Shown piece after piece: positions 20,364 to 29,541 of a DNA stretch of 64,000 nucleotides. The stretch's first letter is position 1; each line of letters begins with the position of its first letter. The DNA is from Clostridiales bacterium UBA6114 (GTDB lineage: Bacteria; Bacillota; Clostridia; Oscillospirales; Butyricicoccaceae). The stretch spans positions 1 through 64,000 of the forward strand of contig DIWE01000011.1 in assembly GCA_002423435.1 (NCBI GenBank), written 5' to 3'. Position numbers and translations under genes: made by a program. The notes beneath the pieces are model-generated. The model saw only the letters and a list, made by a program, of their open reading frames with translations. It did not search any database and was not told the DNA's origin.

Positions 20364-20452
20364 TATCGTGGCCGGGCACGGAATTTCAGCGTCTCATCCG
20401 ACGCTGGACGTCGCATGGGATTCACTTTGGGGCCGAATACCTTAGTGTGCAG

Positions 20453-20490
20453 AAAAAAGTGCGTTTCCGCGCCCCGGAAACGCACTTTTT
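20453..20490. terminator. Bidirectional terminator between convergent genes
   Basis: A stem with core AAGTGCGTTTCCG and its complement is flanked by AAAAAA on the left and TTTTT on the right (20453-20490). It serves the SWIM gene from one side and the SDR operon from the other. Confidence 0.88.
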
Positions 20491-20534
20491 CGATCCGATT
20501 TTCGCACAGCCGTCTCCGGCAGATTAGCGGCCGT

Positions 20535-21314
20535 TCAGCGCACCAGGTACCCGCCGTCGACCGGCAGGATGCACCCGCTGATATACTCGCAGGCATCCGA
20601 CGCCAGAAAAACAGCCGGCCCCTTGAAATCGTCGGGCGTTCCCCAGCGGCCGGCCGGAAGGCGCTCAAACAGGTGGTCGTAGCGGCCGGGCTGGTTCATA
20701 TACGGCGCGGTCATGCCGGTTTTGATCCAGCCGGGCGCAAATGCGTTTACGTTGATGCCGTACTGCATCCATGCGTTTGCCAGCGTTTTGGTAAGCTGTG
20801 CGACGCCGCCCTTGCTCGCGGAATAGGCGGGCGTGTCGGTGCCGCCGAAGAAAGCGTTCATGGACGCGATATTGATGATTTTCCCTTTGATTTTATGAGA
20901 GATCATATGGGCGCCCGCGGCCCGGCACAAAAGAAACACGACGCGCAAATTGAGGTCCAGAATCTTGTCGTACAAATCCGTCGGAAACTCCTCGGGCTTT
21001 GCCGTGCCGCTTCTCCCCGCGGCGTTTACCAGAATGTCCAGGCGGTCGCCGAAATGCGAGAGCGTTTCGGACATCAGCCTGTTCACGGCCTCCTCGCCGC
21101 CCATCAGGTCGACAAGGATCGGATGCGCGGGGTATCCCTGCTTTTGCAGACGTTCGGCATGCTCAAACACCGCATCGTTTTCGGCGGCGAGCACAACCGA
21201 CGCCCCGGCCTCCAGCAGTCCTTCCGCGATGCCGAGCCCGATTCCGCTGCTGCCGCCTGTCACCAGGGCGTTTTTGCCGGTCAGGTCAAACATCTTAATC
21301 ATATTCTTATTCAT
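20535..21314 (-). CDS. SDR-family NAD(P)-dependent dehydrogenase
   Basis: A 259-residue short-chain dehydrogenase that oxidises or reduces a hydroxyl or keto group, probably on a sugar acid or related compound. The cofactor motif is TGGSSGIG near residue 18, followed by NAAG near 95, catalytic Ser in IASMNAFFG and YSASK (Tyr and Lys) near 160. It resembles KduD/2-deoxygluconate dehydrogenase-like members. The ATG at 21314 is preferred since AGGAGG lies eight nucleotides upstream; an ATG three codons earlier abuts that site. It is the last gene of the OCD-TRAP-hydantoinase operon. Confidence 0.9.
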   Translation of the reverse strand: MNKNMIKMFDLTGKNALVTGGSSGIGLGIAEGLLEAGASVVLAAENDAVFEHAERLQKQGYPAHPILVDLMGGEEAVNRLMSETLSHFGDRLDILVNAAGRSGTAKPEEFPTDLYDKILDLNLRVVFLLCRAAGAHMISHKIKGKIINIASMNAFFGGTDTPAYSASKGGVAQLTKTLANAWMQYGINVNAFAPGWIKTGMTAPYMNQPGRYDHLFERLPAGRWGTPDDFKGPAVFLASDACEYISGCILPVDGGYLVR

Positions 21315-21369
21315 GGTGAACATCCTCCTGAAATATAGCTCGCTGAATATAAGCCTGAGATTGCAAGAC

Positions 21370-21397
21370 GTGTCTTCGCGGTTTACCGCGAAGACAC
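21370..21397. other. Hairpin between OCD and SDR genes
   Basis: GTGTCTTCGCGG (21370-21381) and its exact complement (21386-21397) enclose TTTA. Read on the minus strand no T run follows, so it is more likely an mRNA stability or processing element than a terminator. Confidence 0.55.
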
Positions 21398-21422
21398 AAA
21401 AAACAAGTACGCATTAGCCCGT

Positions 21423-22547
21423 CTATATCCAGTACGCGCCCTTCCACAGACAAAGCGTCTGTCCGAGACCCTTCTTAAGCGCCTCCTGATAACAGGTATA
21501 CCCCCAGGCTATGTCCTCAAGCGGCAGACCGCCGCCGATAAACAGGATCCTCTCGTCGGGGCTTTTGCGCGCGGGTACGGTACCGCAGGCAATGTCCCCG
21601 AGGCTGCGGATATCCTCCTCCCCGAGAAGGCCGTCGTGGTACCTTTTGAGCACGGGGTACGAATTGATCTTCGTCCTGATGCTCCCGATGCCCTCCGGTT
21701 TCAGCATCGCTTCCTTCATCCAGCATTTATGCATCAGCCAGTCGTCGAAGACGACTGTGCTGTGCTCAAGAATTTCATCCGTCGCGTTGAAGCCGCCCGT
21801 CACCGTTAAAAGCGACCCCGGCCGAAGCCACTCCGTCTCCAGCTTCAGCGGAACAGGTCCGGCCGCGGCGATGCTGATGACGTCCGAATCGGCGACAGCT
21901 TGCTCGAGGCTGTCCGCAACGATATACGTAAGGTCAAATTCGCGCCGCAGCTCCCCGCAAAACGCCTCCGCCTTTTCTGGGACAATATCATAAGCATAAA
22001 CGCGTCGGGCACTGGGGAGATTGTTCAGTATCGCGCGGGCGCAGGATCGGTTGATCACTCCGCAGCCGACGATGCCGACGCTCTGCGCGCCGTCCCGGGC
22101 GAGATACTTTGCCGCCACGCCGGGTACGGAGCCCGTGCGGATGGAGCTTAGAAGGTTTGCGGACATGATCGCCACCGGCTCTCCCGTATCCGCGTCGTTT
22201 AGGCAGACCATCAGTACGGAACGGGGAAGACCCCTTCCACGGTTTTCGATGTTTGAGCCGTACCATTTGACGCCGGTCATGTGAAAACGTCCGCCGAGGT
22301 AAGCCGGCATGCTGGCGTAACGCCTGTCAGGGCCGTCCAGCGGCATGTTCGAAAAGGGGCTTGCCTCGGGGAAAAACACCATGGCGCCGTGGCTGTGCGC
22401 GTTGTAACCGGCCATCTGAAAATCGCCCTGTCCCAAAAGCCGGAACACCTCGTCCATGACCGCCGCGCATTTGACCGTGTCCAAAACGCCGGCCTTGATC
22501 ATGTCGGGCTCGGATAAAAACAGGATATTTGTTTCTTTGCGTTCCAC
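21423..22547 (-). CDS. Ornithine cyclodeaminase / mu-crystallin family protein
   Basis: A 374-residue NAD(P)-binding protein of the ornithine cyclodeaminase family. Members cyclise ornithine to proline or reduce cyclic imines and keto acids. The substrate loop and Rossmann core are seen: SSIRTGSVPGVAAKYLARDG near residue 133, then VGIVGCGVINRSC near 157. It belongs to the longer branch often labelled tyramine oxidase subunit B, an annotation of uncertain value. A GTG start at 22547 has GGAGG ten nucleotides upstream. It lies between the DctP gene and the SDR, and has a paralog at 54620-55708. Confidence 0.85.
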   Translation of the reverse strand: MERKETNILFLSEPDMIKAGVLDTVKCAAVMDEVFRLLGQGDFQMAGYNAHSHGAMVFFPEASPFSNMPLDGPDRRYASMPAYLGGRFHMTGVKWYGSNIENRGRGLPRSVLMVCLNDADTGEPVAIMSANLLSSIRTGSVPGVAAKYLARDGAQSVGIVGCGVINRSCARAILNNLPSARRVYAYDIVPEKAEAFCGELRREFDLTYIVADSLEQAVADSDVISIAAAGPVPLKLETEWLRPGSLLTVTGGFNATDEILEHSTVVFDDWLMHKCWMKEAMLKPEGIGSIRTKINSYPVLKRYHDGLLGEEDIRSLGDIACGTVPARKSPDERILFIGGGLPLEDIAWGYTCYQEALKKGLGQTLCLWKGAYWI

Positions 22548-22562
22548 TATACGTTCCTCCAG

Positions 22563-22620
22563 CGGATGGTATCGCCCGGCTGGGCAGTAAACGGTGATAA
22601 AGCGCCGGGCGATACCATCC
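22563..22620 (-). other. Long stem-loop after dctP (second TRAP set)
   Basis: GGATGGTATCGCCCGG (22563-22578) pairs perfectly with 22605-22620 around a 26-nt loop. It starts two bases after the DctP stop and precedes the OCD gene; a probable transcript-protecting or attenuating element. Confidence 0.7.
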
Positions 22621-22622
22621 GG

Positions 22623-23687
22623 TTAATAGCTCAGCTCCTGCACCTTTTCAAACAGGCCGGGGGTCTTCCAGAAACCCTCGTCTTCGAGCTGCTTTGCGTA
22701 ATCATCCAGTATCGAGGTGAAGCTGTCGCGGTCAAAATCGACAAACTTGCCGCCTTCCGCTTCGATTTTCTTCGATTCCTCTTCCCATTGCTTGTCAATG
22801 GTATCGTTGTAGAAATCGGCCGCCTCATCGGCGCATTTCTGCAGGACTTCCTGCTGCTCCGGCGTCAGCTTCTCCCACGTCGCCGTGTTGATTGCCAGGC
22901 TGTCCTTTGCAAACCCATAGTCGATCAGGGTGAGGTAGGGGGCGTAGTTATGGATTCCGGCCGTGTAAACGCATTCATAGGTCGTTTCGCAGGCGTCGAC
23001 CACACCCTGCATGAGCGCGTACGAGACTTCGTTCCATGCGACATAAGTCGGAACGGCGCCTAAAGCGCGGAAGTTCTTCTGGTAGATATCGATATTCGGG
23101 ACGCGCCATTTGAGGCCCTTCATATCGCTGAGGCGTGCGATGGGTGTTTTGGAGCAGAACAGGCGGGGCTTGCGGTTAAAGTTGTAGCTTAGGATTTTGA
23201 AGCCTTTTTCGTACAGATCGTCCCAGATCGCCTTGCCGTACTCCGACGACAGAAAAGCGTTCAAATGGTCGACATTTTTGAAAGCGAACGCCATCGTCAT
23301 AATATTTAAGTCGGAGCTGTAGATGCTGTAGAGATCGAGAGAGGACATCATGCACTGCTGCAGATCGGAAAGCATGTTCTCCATCATCGTTTCATTGCTG
23401 CCCAGCTGCTCGTTCGGGTAGAGAGATACCTCCACCTGCCCGGCCAGACGCTCGTTTGCCAGGTCCGCGAACACCTGGGCCGATTTTCCCTGGCAGCTTT
23501 CCGCCACGGAAGATACGCCGAACTTGATCCGGATCACCTCCGAAGACTGCTTTGTCGCCTCGGCGGGCTGTGTCCCGCTTGAGGCTGGCTGCGTCCCGCC
23601 CGAGGCCGGCTGTGTATCGGCCGAGCACCCGGCGAGCATAGCCATGGCCATTGCCGCCACCATTAATAACGCCAGAAGTCTTTTCAT
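22623..23687 (-). CDS. dctP: TRAP transporter substrate-binding lipoprotein DctP
   Basis: A 354-residue DctP protein. The signal peptide ends MLAGC with lipidated Cys21, and the carboxylate-binding arginine is in LKWRVPN near residue 195. ALMQGVVDACETTYE follows near 235, matching family members. The ATG at 23687 has GGAGGA eight nucleotides upstream; a start five codons earlier lies within that site. It is a clear paralog of the DctP at 51625-52686, sharing the ALGAVP and CETTYE/GETTYE blocks. The gene order is dctQ-dctM-dctP. The ligand is presumably the substrate of the adjacent OCD and hydantoinase-like enzymes. Confidence 0.92.
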   Translation of the reverse strand: MKRLLALLMVAAMAMAMLAGCSADTQPASGGTQPASSGTQPAEATKQSSEVIRIKFGVSSVAESCQGKSAQVFADLANERLAGQVEVSLYPNEQLGSNETMMENMLSDLQQCMMSSLDLYSIYSSDLNIMTMAFAFKNVDHLNAFLSSEYGKAIWDDLYEKGFKILSYNFNRKPRLFCSKTPIARLSDMKGLKWRVPNIDIYQKNFRALGAVPTYVAWNEVSYALMQGVVDACETTYECVYTAGIHNYAPYLTLIDYGFAKDSLAINTATWEKLTPEQQEVLQKCADEAADFYNDTIDKQWEEESKKIEAEGGKFVDFDRDSFTSILDDYAKQLEDEGFWKTPGLFEKVQELSY

Positions 23688-23769
23688 TTTACTTTCCTCC
23701 ATTCATGATCATATATTTTGTCGCGGCATGCCCCGTAAGGGCAGACCGCCGCCAAAGACCCGTTTCAAA

Positions 23770-25065
23770 TCAAGACGCCATATAGCCGAACAGCTTCGGC
23801 AGCCCTTCCGTGACCGCGGGAATAAACGTAATCAAAAGAAGCGTGATTGCGAGCGGGATGATAAACAGGCAGGTGAATTTCAGCGCTCCGTTGAACGACG
23901 AGTTTGTCGCCTGACAGGTGACAAACAGAGCCGGCGCAAACGGCGGCGTTATCGAGCCGATAACCAGATTGAACACCGCGATCACGCCCATCTGGACGAG
24001 ACTGATATCCAGACGCCCGCAGAGCGTGATAAGCAAAGGGGCGAGCATGATCAGAATCTGCATCGAGCCCATAAAGCAGCCCAGAATCAGCATGATCACA
24101 TTGAGTATTAAAAGCACCAGCACCTTGCTGTGAAGCGCCATCAGCACGTCCGACACAACATTCACGAGACCGCTTGTGATGATCATCCAGTTAAACACCG
24201 TGCCGGCCGCGCAAAGTGCCAGCACCATCGCGGAGGAGGAAAGCGTGGCCCGGAGCGTTCTTTTAAGCACCGCAAGATTCAGCTTTTTATAGTAGATCCC
24301 GACGATCAGGCAGTATACCGCGGCGACGGAACCGCATTCGGACGGCGTAAAGATGCCGGTCATCGTTCCGGCGATCAGTATGACCGGGCCCAAAATAGCG
24401 GGCAGTGCATGCACCGTCGCGTGATAACGCTCTTTCCAGGAAAACTTCCTCGTCCTGGGCGCGCTAATATGATAGAATTTGATCAGAACCACATTCATGG
24501 CGATCAGACTCAGACCCATTAAAAGCCCGGGGAGGACACCCGCGACAAACATCGTCACAGCGCCGGCCGACGACAGATAGGCCCAGATCAGGAAGTTGAT
24601 GCTCGGCGGGATGATCGGGCCGATACAGGCGGACGCGGCCGTGATTGCAACGGAGAAGTTTGTGTCGTATCCGGCTTTTTTCATCGTAGCCACCTCGATG
24701 ACGCCGAGACCTCCTGCGTCGGCGAGGACCGAGCCCGACATGCCCGCGAAAATCATGCTTGACAGAACGTTTGCGTGCGCGAGCCCGCCCGTGATATGTC
24801 CGAGCCATTTTTCCACAAAGCCAAAAAGCCTGTCCGTAAGCCCGATTTCATTCATGAAAATCCCGACAAATAAAAAGGCGGGGATTGCGAGCATCGTGTT
24901 GTCGGCAAAGGAAAGGGACATCTTCTGCGCAAACAGCATCAGGTTTTCGCCCGAGAAGAACGCATAGCATATGCTGCCCGCCAGAATCGCAAACGGGATC
25001 GGGACATCGAGCAAAAGCAGCACCAAAAACAACAAAAACGAGCCCCAAACCAAAACGCTAGTCAA
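23770..25065 (-). CDS. dctM: TRAP transporter large permease subunit DctM
   Basis: A 431-residue multi-spanning DctM. Motifs seen include GMSGSVLADAGGLGVIEV near residue 110, GPIIPPSINFLIWAY near 148 and GSITPPFAPALFVTCQ near 375. The TTG at 25065 is the best start because GGAGG lies eight nucleotides upstream; an earlier GTG at 25074 touches that site. With the TTG start it overlaps the end of dctQ by eight bases. It works with the DctQ at 25058-25618 and the DctP at 22623-23687. Confidence 0.92.
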   Translation of the reverse strand: MTSVLVWGSFLLFLVLLLLDVPIPFAILAGSICYAFFSGENLMLFAQKMSLSFADNTMLAIPAFLFVGIFMNEIGLTDRLFGFVEKWLGHITGGLAHANVLSSMIFAGMSGSVLADAGGLGVIEVATMKKAGYDTNFSVAITAASACIGPIIPPSINFLIWAYLSSAGAVTMFVAGVLPGLLMGLSLIAMNVVLIKFYHISAPRTRKFSWKERYHATVHALPAILGPVILIAGTMTGIFTPSECGSVAAVYCLIVGIYYKKLNLAVLKRTLRATLSSSAMVLALCAAGTVFNWMIITSGLVNVVSDVLMALHSKVLVLLILNVIMLILGCFMGSMQILIMLAPLLITLCGRLDISLVQMGVIAVFNLVIGSITPPFAPALFVTCQATNSSFNGALKFTCLFIIPLAITLLLITFIPAVTEGLPKLFGYMAS

Positions 25066-25618
25066 GGCTGACACCTCCTTCGTCCGGAGTCTTCGTCAGA
25101 ATGGTGTCCGCGCCGGTCGTTATGTATCGGAACATGCGCGCGATCGTCATCGCGATGAGAAGTACGCCCGATACAATCATCGGCAGCGCGTAATAAAAGG
25201 CTTTGGTAAACGGCATTCCGCCGACGGGCATCTGTTTTTGCTGAACGTGAAACAGAAATATCCCGCCTTTGATGAATATGTAGCCCAGCACCAGCACGAT
25301 TGCGGCGGTGACAAAGTGCATAATCACCCTGCATACCCTGGGCAGCCTGTTCATCAGCACGTTCAGCCTCGGATGCTCATTGTTCCAATAGACGATCGCG
25401 AGGCCGATGGCGGACGACCACACCATCAGACTGAGGACAGTCTCGTCGACGCCGTAGATCGGATTGTTCACCACGTAGCGCATAAACACCTGAAAAAACA
25501 CCAGCAGCAAAAAAATAATTGTTGCGAATGCGAAAATATCATGCAGTATTCCGGTAATCCGGTCCATAACCGAATAGATCGTTTTGCTGCACCGATTGAT
25601 AAAGCCGTCCGAGCCCAA
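25058..25618 (-). CDS. dctQ: TRAP transporter small membrane subunit DctQ
   Basis: A 186-residue DctQ with four hydrophobic segments and the family pattern FMRYVVNNPIYGVDE near residue 43. The start is TTG, nine nucleotides after GGAGG, and lies directly against the stop of hyuB with no gap, so translation is probably coupled. Its intact sequence is a useful guide to the broken paralog at 53998-54528: both align without gaps through the interrupted region. Confidence 0.9.
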   Translation of the reverse strand: MGSDGFINRCSKTIYSVMDRITGILHDIFAFATIIFLLLVFFQVFMRYVVNNPIYGVDETVLSLMVWSSAIGLAIVYWNNEHPRLNVLMNRLPRVCRVIMHFVTAAIVLVLGYIFIKGGIFLFHVQQKQMPVGGMPFTKAFYYALPMIVSGVLLIAMTIARMFRYITTGADTILTKTPDEGGVSLD

Positions 25619-27388
25619 TTATAATCTCCTCCCATCCGTCAAGTGGTTTTCACTTCTTGCGGCCCCGGTCGCCGCGTCGTCGACGACAAAGCCTGCCTCC
25701 GTCTTTTTGATCACTACGCCGTGACGCGCGGCCTCCGAAATATCAATCTTGCCTTCGGTCACGTCCGTAAGCACGGCATTCTCATCCCGCTTTAAGGGAT
25801 TGCCCCAGCCGCCGCTGCCGGGGGAATTGACGCTTAAAACATCGCCCCTGTGCAGCTTAAGGCTGGTCACGCGGGAGCCGAGCTTTTCGGAAGTGCCGTC
25901 CCGGCGCAACAGCCGGTTTTCCCCGCCAAAGCCGTCCTTGCCGCCTGCAAGGCCCCAGGGCGGGATCGTGTGCCGGTCGCCCAGCAGAGTGACTTCCACC
26001 TCGTCGGCGACCACCTCGTATTTTCGCTCAATGCCGCAGCCGCCCCGGTATTGACCTGCGCCGCCGCTGTTTTGGCGGTAGCCGTATTTCAGAATGTTCA
26101 GCAGCGGGAATTCCATTTCCAACGCCTCTATCGGCAGATTCGACGTGTTCGTCATATGGACCTGCACACCGTCGAGGCCGTCCATATCCGGGTATGCCCC
26201 CGAACCGCCCGCAATGACCTCCAAATACAGCAGATACCGATCCCTGTCCCGGGGGTCGAAGCCGCTGAAGGTGGGCGTCGTGCACGTGCTGTTGCAGCAC
26301 GCCATCGCACGGTTGCCGACGATAGGGGCCAAAGCGCCGAAGATCACGTCGACCACCCGCATGGCGGTGTCGATTCTGGCCGCGACGGGGGACGGGCTCT
26401 TGCAGTTTATCAGCAGCCCGGGCTCAACCGCGATGTCGAACGTCCTGGCGATACCGATGTTGGTCGGCATAGAGGGATCGATCAGCGTCTTCATGCAATA
26501 GAATACCGTTGCCATCAGTCCGTTATAAGTGAGATTGATCGGGGCTTCCACCTGCTTTGCAGACCCGGAAAAATCGAAGTTCATTCTGTCGCCCCTGATC
26601 GTGACCTTGACGGCGATTTTGCCCGGTTTTCCGCCGAAGATCGGGGAGGGGTCGAGATAATCCTCGAAACAATATTCTCCGTCCGGCAGGCGCTCGATGC
26701 CGGCGCGCAGCCTCCGCTCCGTGTAATCCTCCAGCGCGTACATGGCGGCGACCAGCGTGTCGCCCCAGCGCGCGTAGGCCTCCTCGATGCGGCGGCGCCC
26801 GACGCGGTTTCCCGCGATCTGGGCCATCAGATCGCCGTAGCGCTCCTCCGAAATACGGGAGTTGTCCGTGACGAATTCGATGACGCCCATGTTCGGCTCG
26901 TTGTTTTCGCAGACCTTGACGAGGGGGATGCGCAGCCCCTCCTCGAAAATGCTGGTCGCGTCGCCGCACTGGGAACCGGGGACCCGGCCGCCGATGTCGC
27001 TGTGGTGCCCGAGATTCGCGACCCAGCCTATAAGCCTGCCGCCGCCGAAGACGGGCGCGGCGACGGTGATGTCCGGCAGATGTGTTCCGCCGCCCTTGTA
27101 GGGATCGTTTCCGATGAACATGTCCCCGTCGCGGATGTCCTCCGGGGGGTATTTCCTGATGATCTCCTTGACCGTTGTGATCAGGGAGCCTAAGTGCATC
27201 GCGATATATTCCGCCTGCGCGATCAGATTCCCCTCGGGATCGAACACGGCGGTGGATATATCCCGGCGCTCCTTGATGTTGTTGGAATACGAGCTTTTTA
27301 TGATCGCAATGCCGACCTCTTCCGCCGCGGACAGCAATAAATTGCCGACAATCTCGACGGTAACCGCGTCTACTTTAACGTTTGCCAT
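25619..27388 (-). CDS. hyuB: Hydantoinase B / oxoprolinase family protein
   Basis: A 589-residue HyuB-type subunit. With HyuA it forms enzymes that use ATP to open lactam or hydantoin rings, or to carboxylate ketones, in the 5-oxoprolinase, N-methylhydantoinase and acetone carboxylase group. Conserved blocks are GNDPYKGGGTHLPD near residue 95, LGHHSDIGG near 127, HMTNTSNLP near 405 and GGAGQYRGGCG near 442. The family's short GSGGWGNP ending motif is present near 540. It follows hyuA by six bases. Ring type and metal cannot be decided from sequence. Confidence 0.92.
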   Translation of the reverse strand: MANVKVDAVTVEIVGNLLLSAAEEVGIAIIKSSYSNNIKERRDISTAVFDPEGNLIAQAEYIAMHLGSLITTVKEIIRKYPPEDIRDGDMFIGNDPYKGGGTHLPDITVAAPVFGGGRLIGWVANLGHHSDIGGRVPGSQCGDATSIFEEGLRIPLVKVCENNEPNMGVIEFVTDNSRISEERYGDLMAQIAGNRVGRRRIEEAYARWGDTLVAAMYALEDYTERRLRAGIERLPDGEYCFEDYLDPSPIFGGKPGKIAVKVTIRGDRMNFDFSGSAKQVEAPINLTYNGLMATVFYCMKTLIDPSMPTNIGIARTFDIAVEPGLLINCKSPSPVAARIDTAMRVVDVIFGALAPIVGNRAMACCNSTCTTPTFSGFDPRDRDRYLLYLEVIAGGSGAYPDMDGLDGVQVHMTNTSNLPIEALEMEFPLLNILKYGYRQNSGGAGQYRGGCGIERKYEVVADEVEVTLLGDRHTIPPWGLAGGKDGFGGENRLLRRDGTSEKLGSRVTSLKLHRGDVLSVNSPGSGGWGNPLKRDENAVLTDVTEGKIDISEAARHGVVIKKTEAGFVVDDAATGAARSENHLTDGRRL

Positions 27389-27394
27389 GCCTTT

Positions 27395-29449
27395 TCACCT
27401 GCCGAACCTTACTAAAATATTGTAAAAGCCGTCCACATAAGCCTCCCAGCCCTCCGGGATCACACAGGTCGAATCCATCTGCTCGATGATCGCGGGGCCG
27501 CCGATCCTGCATCCGGCGCGCAGGCCTGTTCTTTGATATACCTTTGTCGGGATGTAGTCCTTGGTACCGTCAAACCGGACCTTGCGGAGCTCGACCGGCT
27601 CGGGAAGCGGCGCGTCCGGCGCTACCGCGACCTCGGCAAGATCGGGCTTTTCGATGGCGCCGATCGAGCTTACGCGGTAATTCACCATTTGGATGCCCAT
27701 GTCCGCGTTTATATAGCCGTACTGGCGCCTGTGCTCCTCGTGGAACTTTTGTATCATATCATTGAGGGCATGCTCGTCCATTTCAGGATCGACCTCGATG
27801 GGGATCTCATAGTTCTGATGCGCATACCGGCACTCGACGGTGCAGAGAAAGCTCCTGTCCTTCGGATCGATCTTTTCTTTTTGGAGCATCGCGTTGCCCG
27901 CGGCGATCAGTTCCCCGAATATCTGCGCGACGTCGGAAATGCTCTCTTTACTTGCCTGCAGGATATTCGAGCGGATGCTGTCGAAGCGCGTGTCCGCCAT
28001 CAGAAGCCCCAGCGAGCAAAGCGTCCCGGGGGAGGGCGGGATCAAAACGGAGGTGATGCCGATATCCCTTGCGATTTCGCACGCGTGCAGCGGACCCGCT
28101 CCGCCGAACGCCATCAATGTAAACTCGCGGGGATCATATCCGCGCTCGATCGATACGTTGCGGATCGCGCGGATCATATTGGAATTGACAACCGAGATGA
28201 TGCCCGCGGCCGCGTCTTCGAGATTTAAGCCGGCTTTTTTGCAGATATGCTCCGAAATGGCCTCTGCCGCGAGCGTGCAGTCGACCTCCATCCTGCCGCC
28301 GAGGATTTTATGCTGGTTCAGCTTGCCCAGCACGATATTCGCGTCGGTAACGGTGGGGACCGTGCCGCCGCGCTTATAGCAGGCGGGGCCGGGGACCGCG
28401 CCCGCGCTGCGGGGGCCGACCTTCAGCGCGCCGCCCCGGTCGATCGCGGCGATGGAGCCGCCGCCCGCGCCGACGGTGATGATATCGATCATGGGTACCC
28501 TGCACGGATATCCCTCGACCAGGCGCTCATTGGAAAGCTGCGCCTTGCCGCCTTCGATCAGGCTGACGTCGGCGCTCGTTCCGCCCATGTCGAACGTGAT
28601 GATCTTGTCGATCCGGCACTGGCTGCTGATATAGATCGCGCCCACGACGCCGGCGCTCGGCCCGGAAACCGCGGTCCTGATCGGGCAGTCGATCGTCTCC
28701 GAAATAGAGATGATCGACCCGTTCGACTGCGTGACGTAAGGCGCGACCCGGATGCCCGTCTCAAGGACGGACTCCTCGAAATGAGAGACGTATTTCTCCA
28801 TCACGGGTCCCAGATACGCGTTTAACACAGTCGTGCTCATGCGGGAATACTCGCGAAATTCCGGCACCAGCTCAAACGAGGTGGAGACGTACGCCTCGGG
28901 GAACTCCTCCTTGACGATTTCCTTGATCCTTTGCTCATGCGCGGGATTGATAAAGGAAAACAGCGTGCAGATCGCAACCGTCTCCGCGCCCTGCCTCTTA
29001 AGATAGCGCGCGGCGCGGCGGACGTCCTCCTCGTTTAAGGGCGTTTTGATTGTTCCGTCGTATAAAATCCGTTCCTCGACCTCGCACAGGAGGCCGGGGG
29101 GAATCAGCTTCTCCGGTTTTTTTCTGCGCAGGTCGTAAAGCGACGGGCGCTTCTGCCAGCCGATCTCCATCAGGTCCTTAAACCCCTTTGTCGTGATCAG
29201 GCCAAGCCTTCCGCCGCGTTTTTCGATCAGGGCGTTGGTCGCGACGGTCGTGCCGTGCGCAAGATAGGATATGTCTCCGGGCGCGATGCACTGTTCCTTC
29301 AGAATGTGGACAATGCCGCCGACAATCGCCTTCGACGAGTCCTCGGGTGTCGAGCTGTGCTTGAAATGCGTAAGCTTCCCGCTTTTTGCATCGAATATGG
29401 AAAAATCCGTAAAGGTTCCTCCCACATCCACGCCGATCATGTAACCCAT
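27395..29449 (-). CDS. hyuA: Hydantoinase A / oxoprolinase family protein
   Basis: A 684-residue HyuA-type ATPase subunit with an ASKHA nucleotide-binding fold. Visible are GVDVGGTFTDF near residue 5, AHGTTVATNALIE near 64, FDMGGTSADVSL near 296 and MAFGGAGPLHACE near 450. It phosphorylates the ring carbonyl or keto group so that HyuB can complete hydrolysis or carboxylation. Together with hyuB, the TRAP transporter and the OCD-like enzyme it suggests import and ring opening of a lactam, hydantoin or similar carboxylated compound. It has a full-length paralog at 57465-59519. Confidence 0.92.
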   Translation of the reverse strand: MGYMIGVDVGGTFTDFSIFDAKSGKLTHFKHSSTPEDSSKAIVGGIVHILKEQCIAPGDISYLAHGTTVATNALIEKRGGRLGLITTKGFKDLMEIGWQKRPSLYDLRRKKPEKLIPPGLLCEVEERILYDGTIKTPLNEEDVRRAARYLKRQGAETVAICTLFSFINPAHEQRIKEIVKEEFPEAYVSTSFELVPEFREYSRMSTTVLNAYLGPVMEKYVSHFEESVLETGIRVAPYVTQSNGSIISISETIDCPIRTAVSGPSAGVVGAIYISSQCRIDKIITFDMGGTSADVSLIEGGKAQLSNERLVEGYPCRVPMIDIITVGAGGGSIAAIDRGGALKVGPRSAGAVPGPACYKRGGTVPTVTDANIVLGKLNQHKILGGRMEVDCTLAAEAISEHICKKAGLNLEDAAAGIISVVNSNMIRAIRNVSIERGYDPREFTLMAFGGAGPLHACEIARDIGITSVLIPPSPGTLCSLGLLMADTRFDSIRSNILQASKESISDVAQIFGELIAAGNAMLQKEKIDPKDRSFLCTVECRYAHQNYEIPIEVDPEMDEHALNDMIQKFHEEHRRQYGYINADMGIQMVNYRVSSIGAIEKPDLAEVAVAPDAPLPEPVELRKVRFDGTKDYIPTKVYQRTGLRAGCRIGGPAIIEQMDSTCVIPEGWEAYVDGFYNILVRFGR

Positions 29450-29541
29450 AATTCATATCTCTTCCTTTGCTTTTAAATGATCATCCATCCCGATCCGGAA
29501 CGCGCCGTTTCTTGTCGGCTTGGCAGGCTCGCGCCGCGCAA

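Noticed and set aside
25850..27193. A 447-codon plus-strand open frame across hyuB
   Set aside because: Antisense to an intact HyuB; its composition (many Arg, His and Val-Ala repeats) is typical of shadow translation. The same applies to 58359-59423 over the second hyuA and 8162-9022 over the OYE gene.
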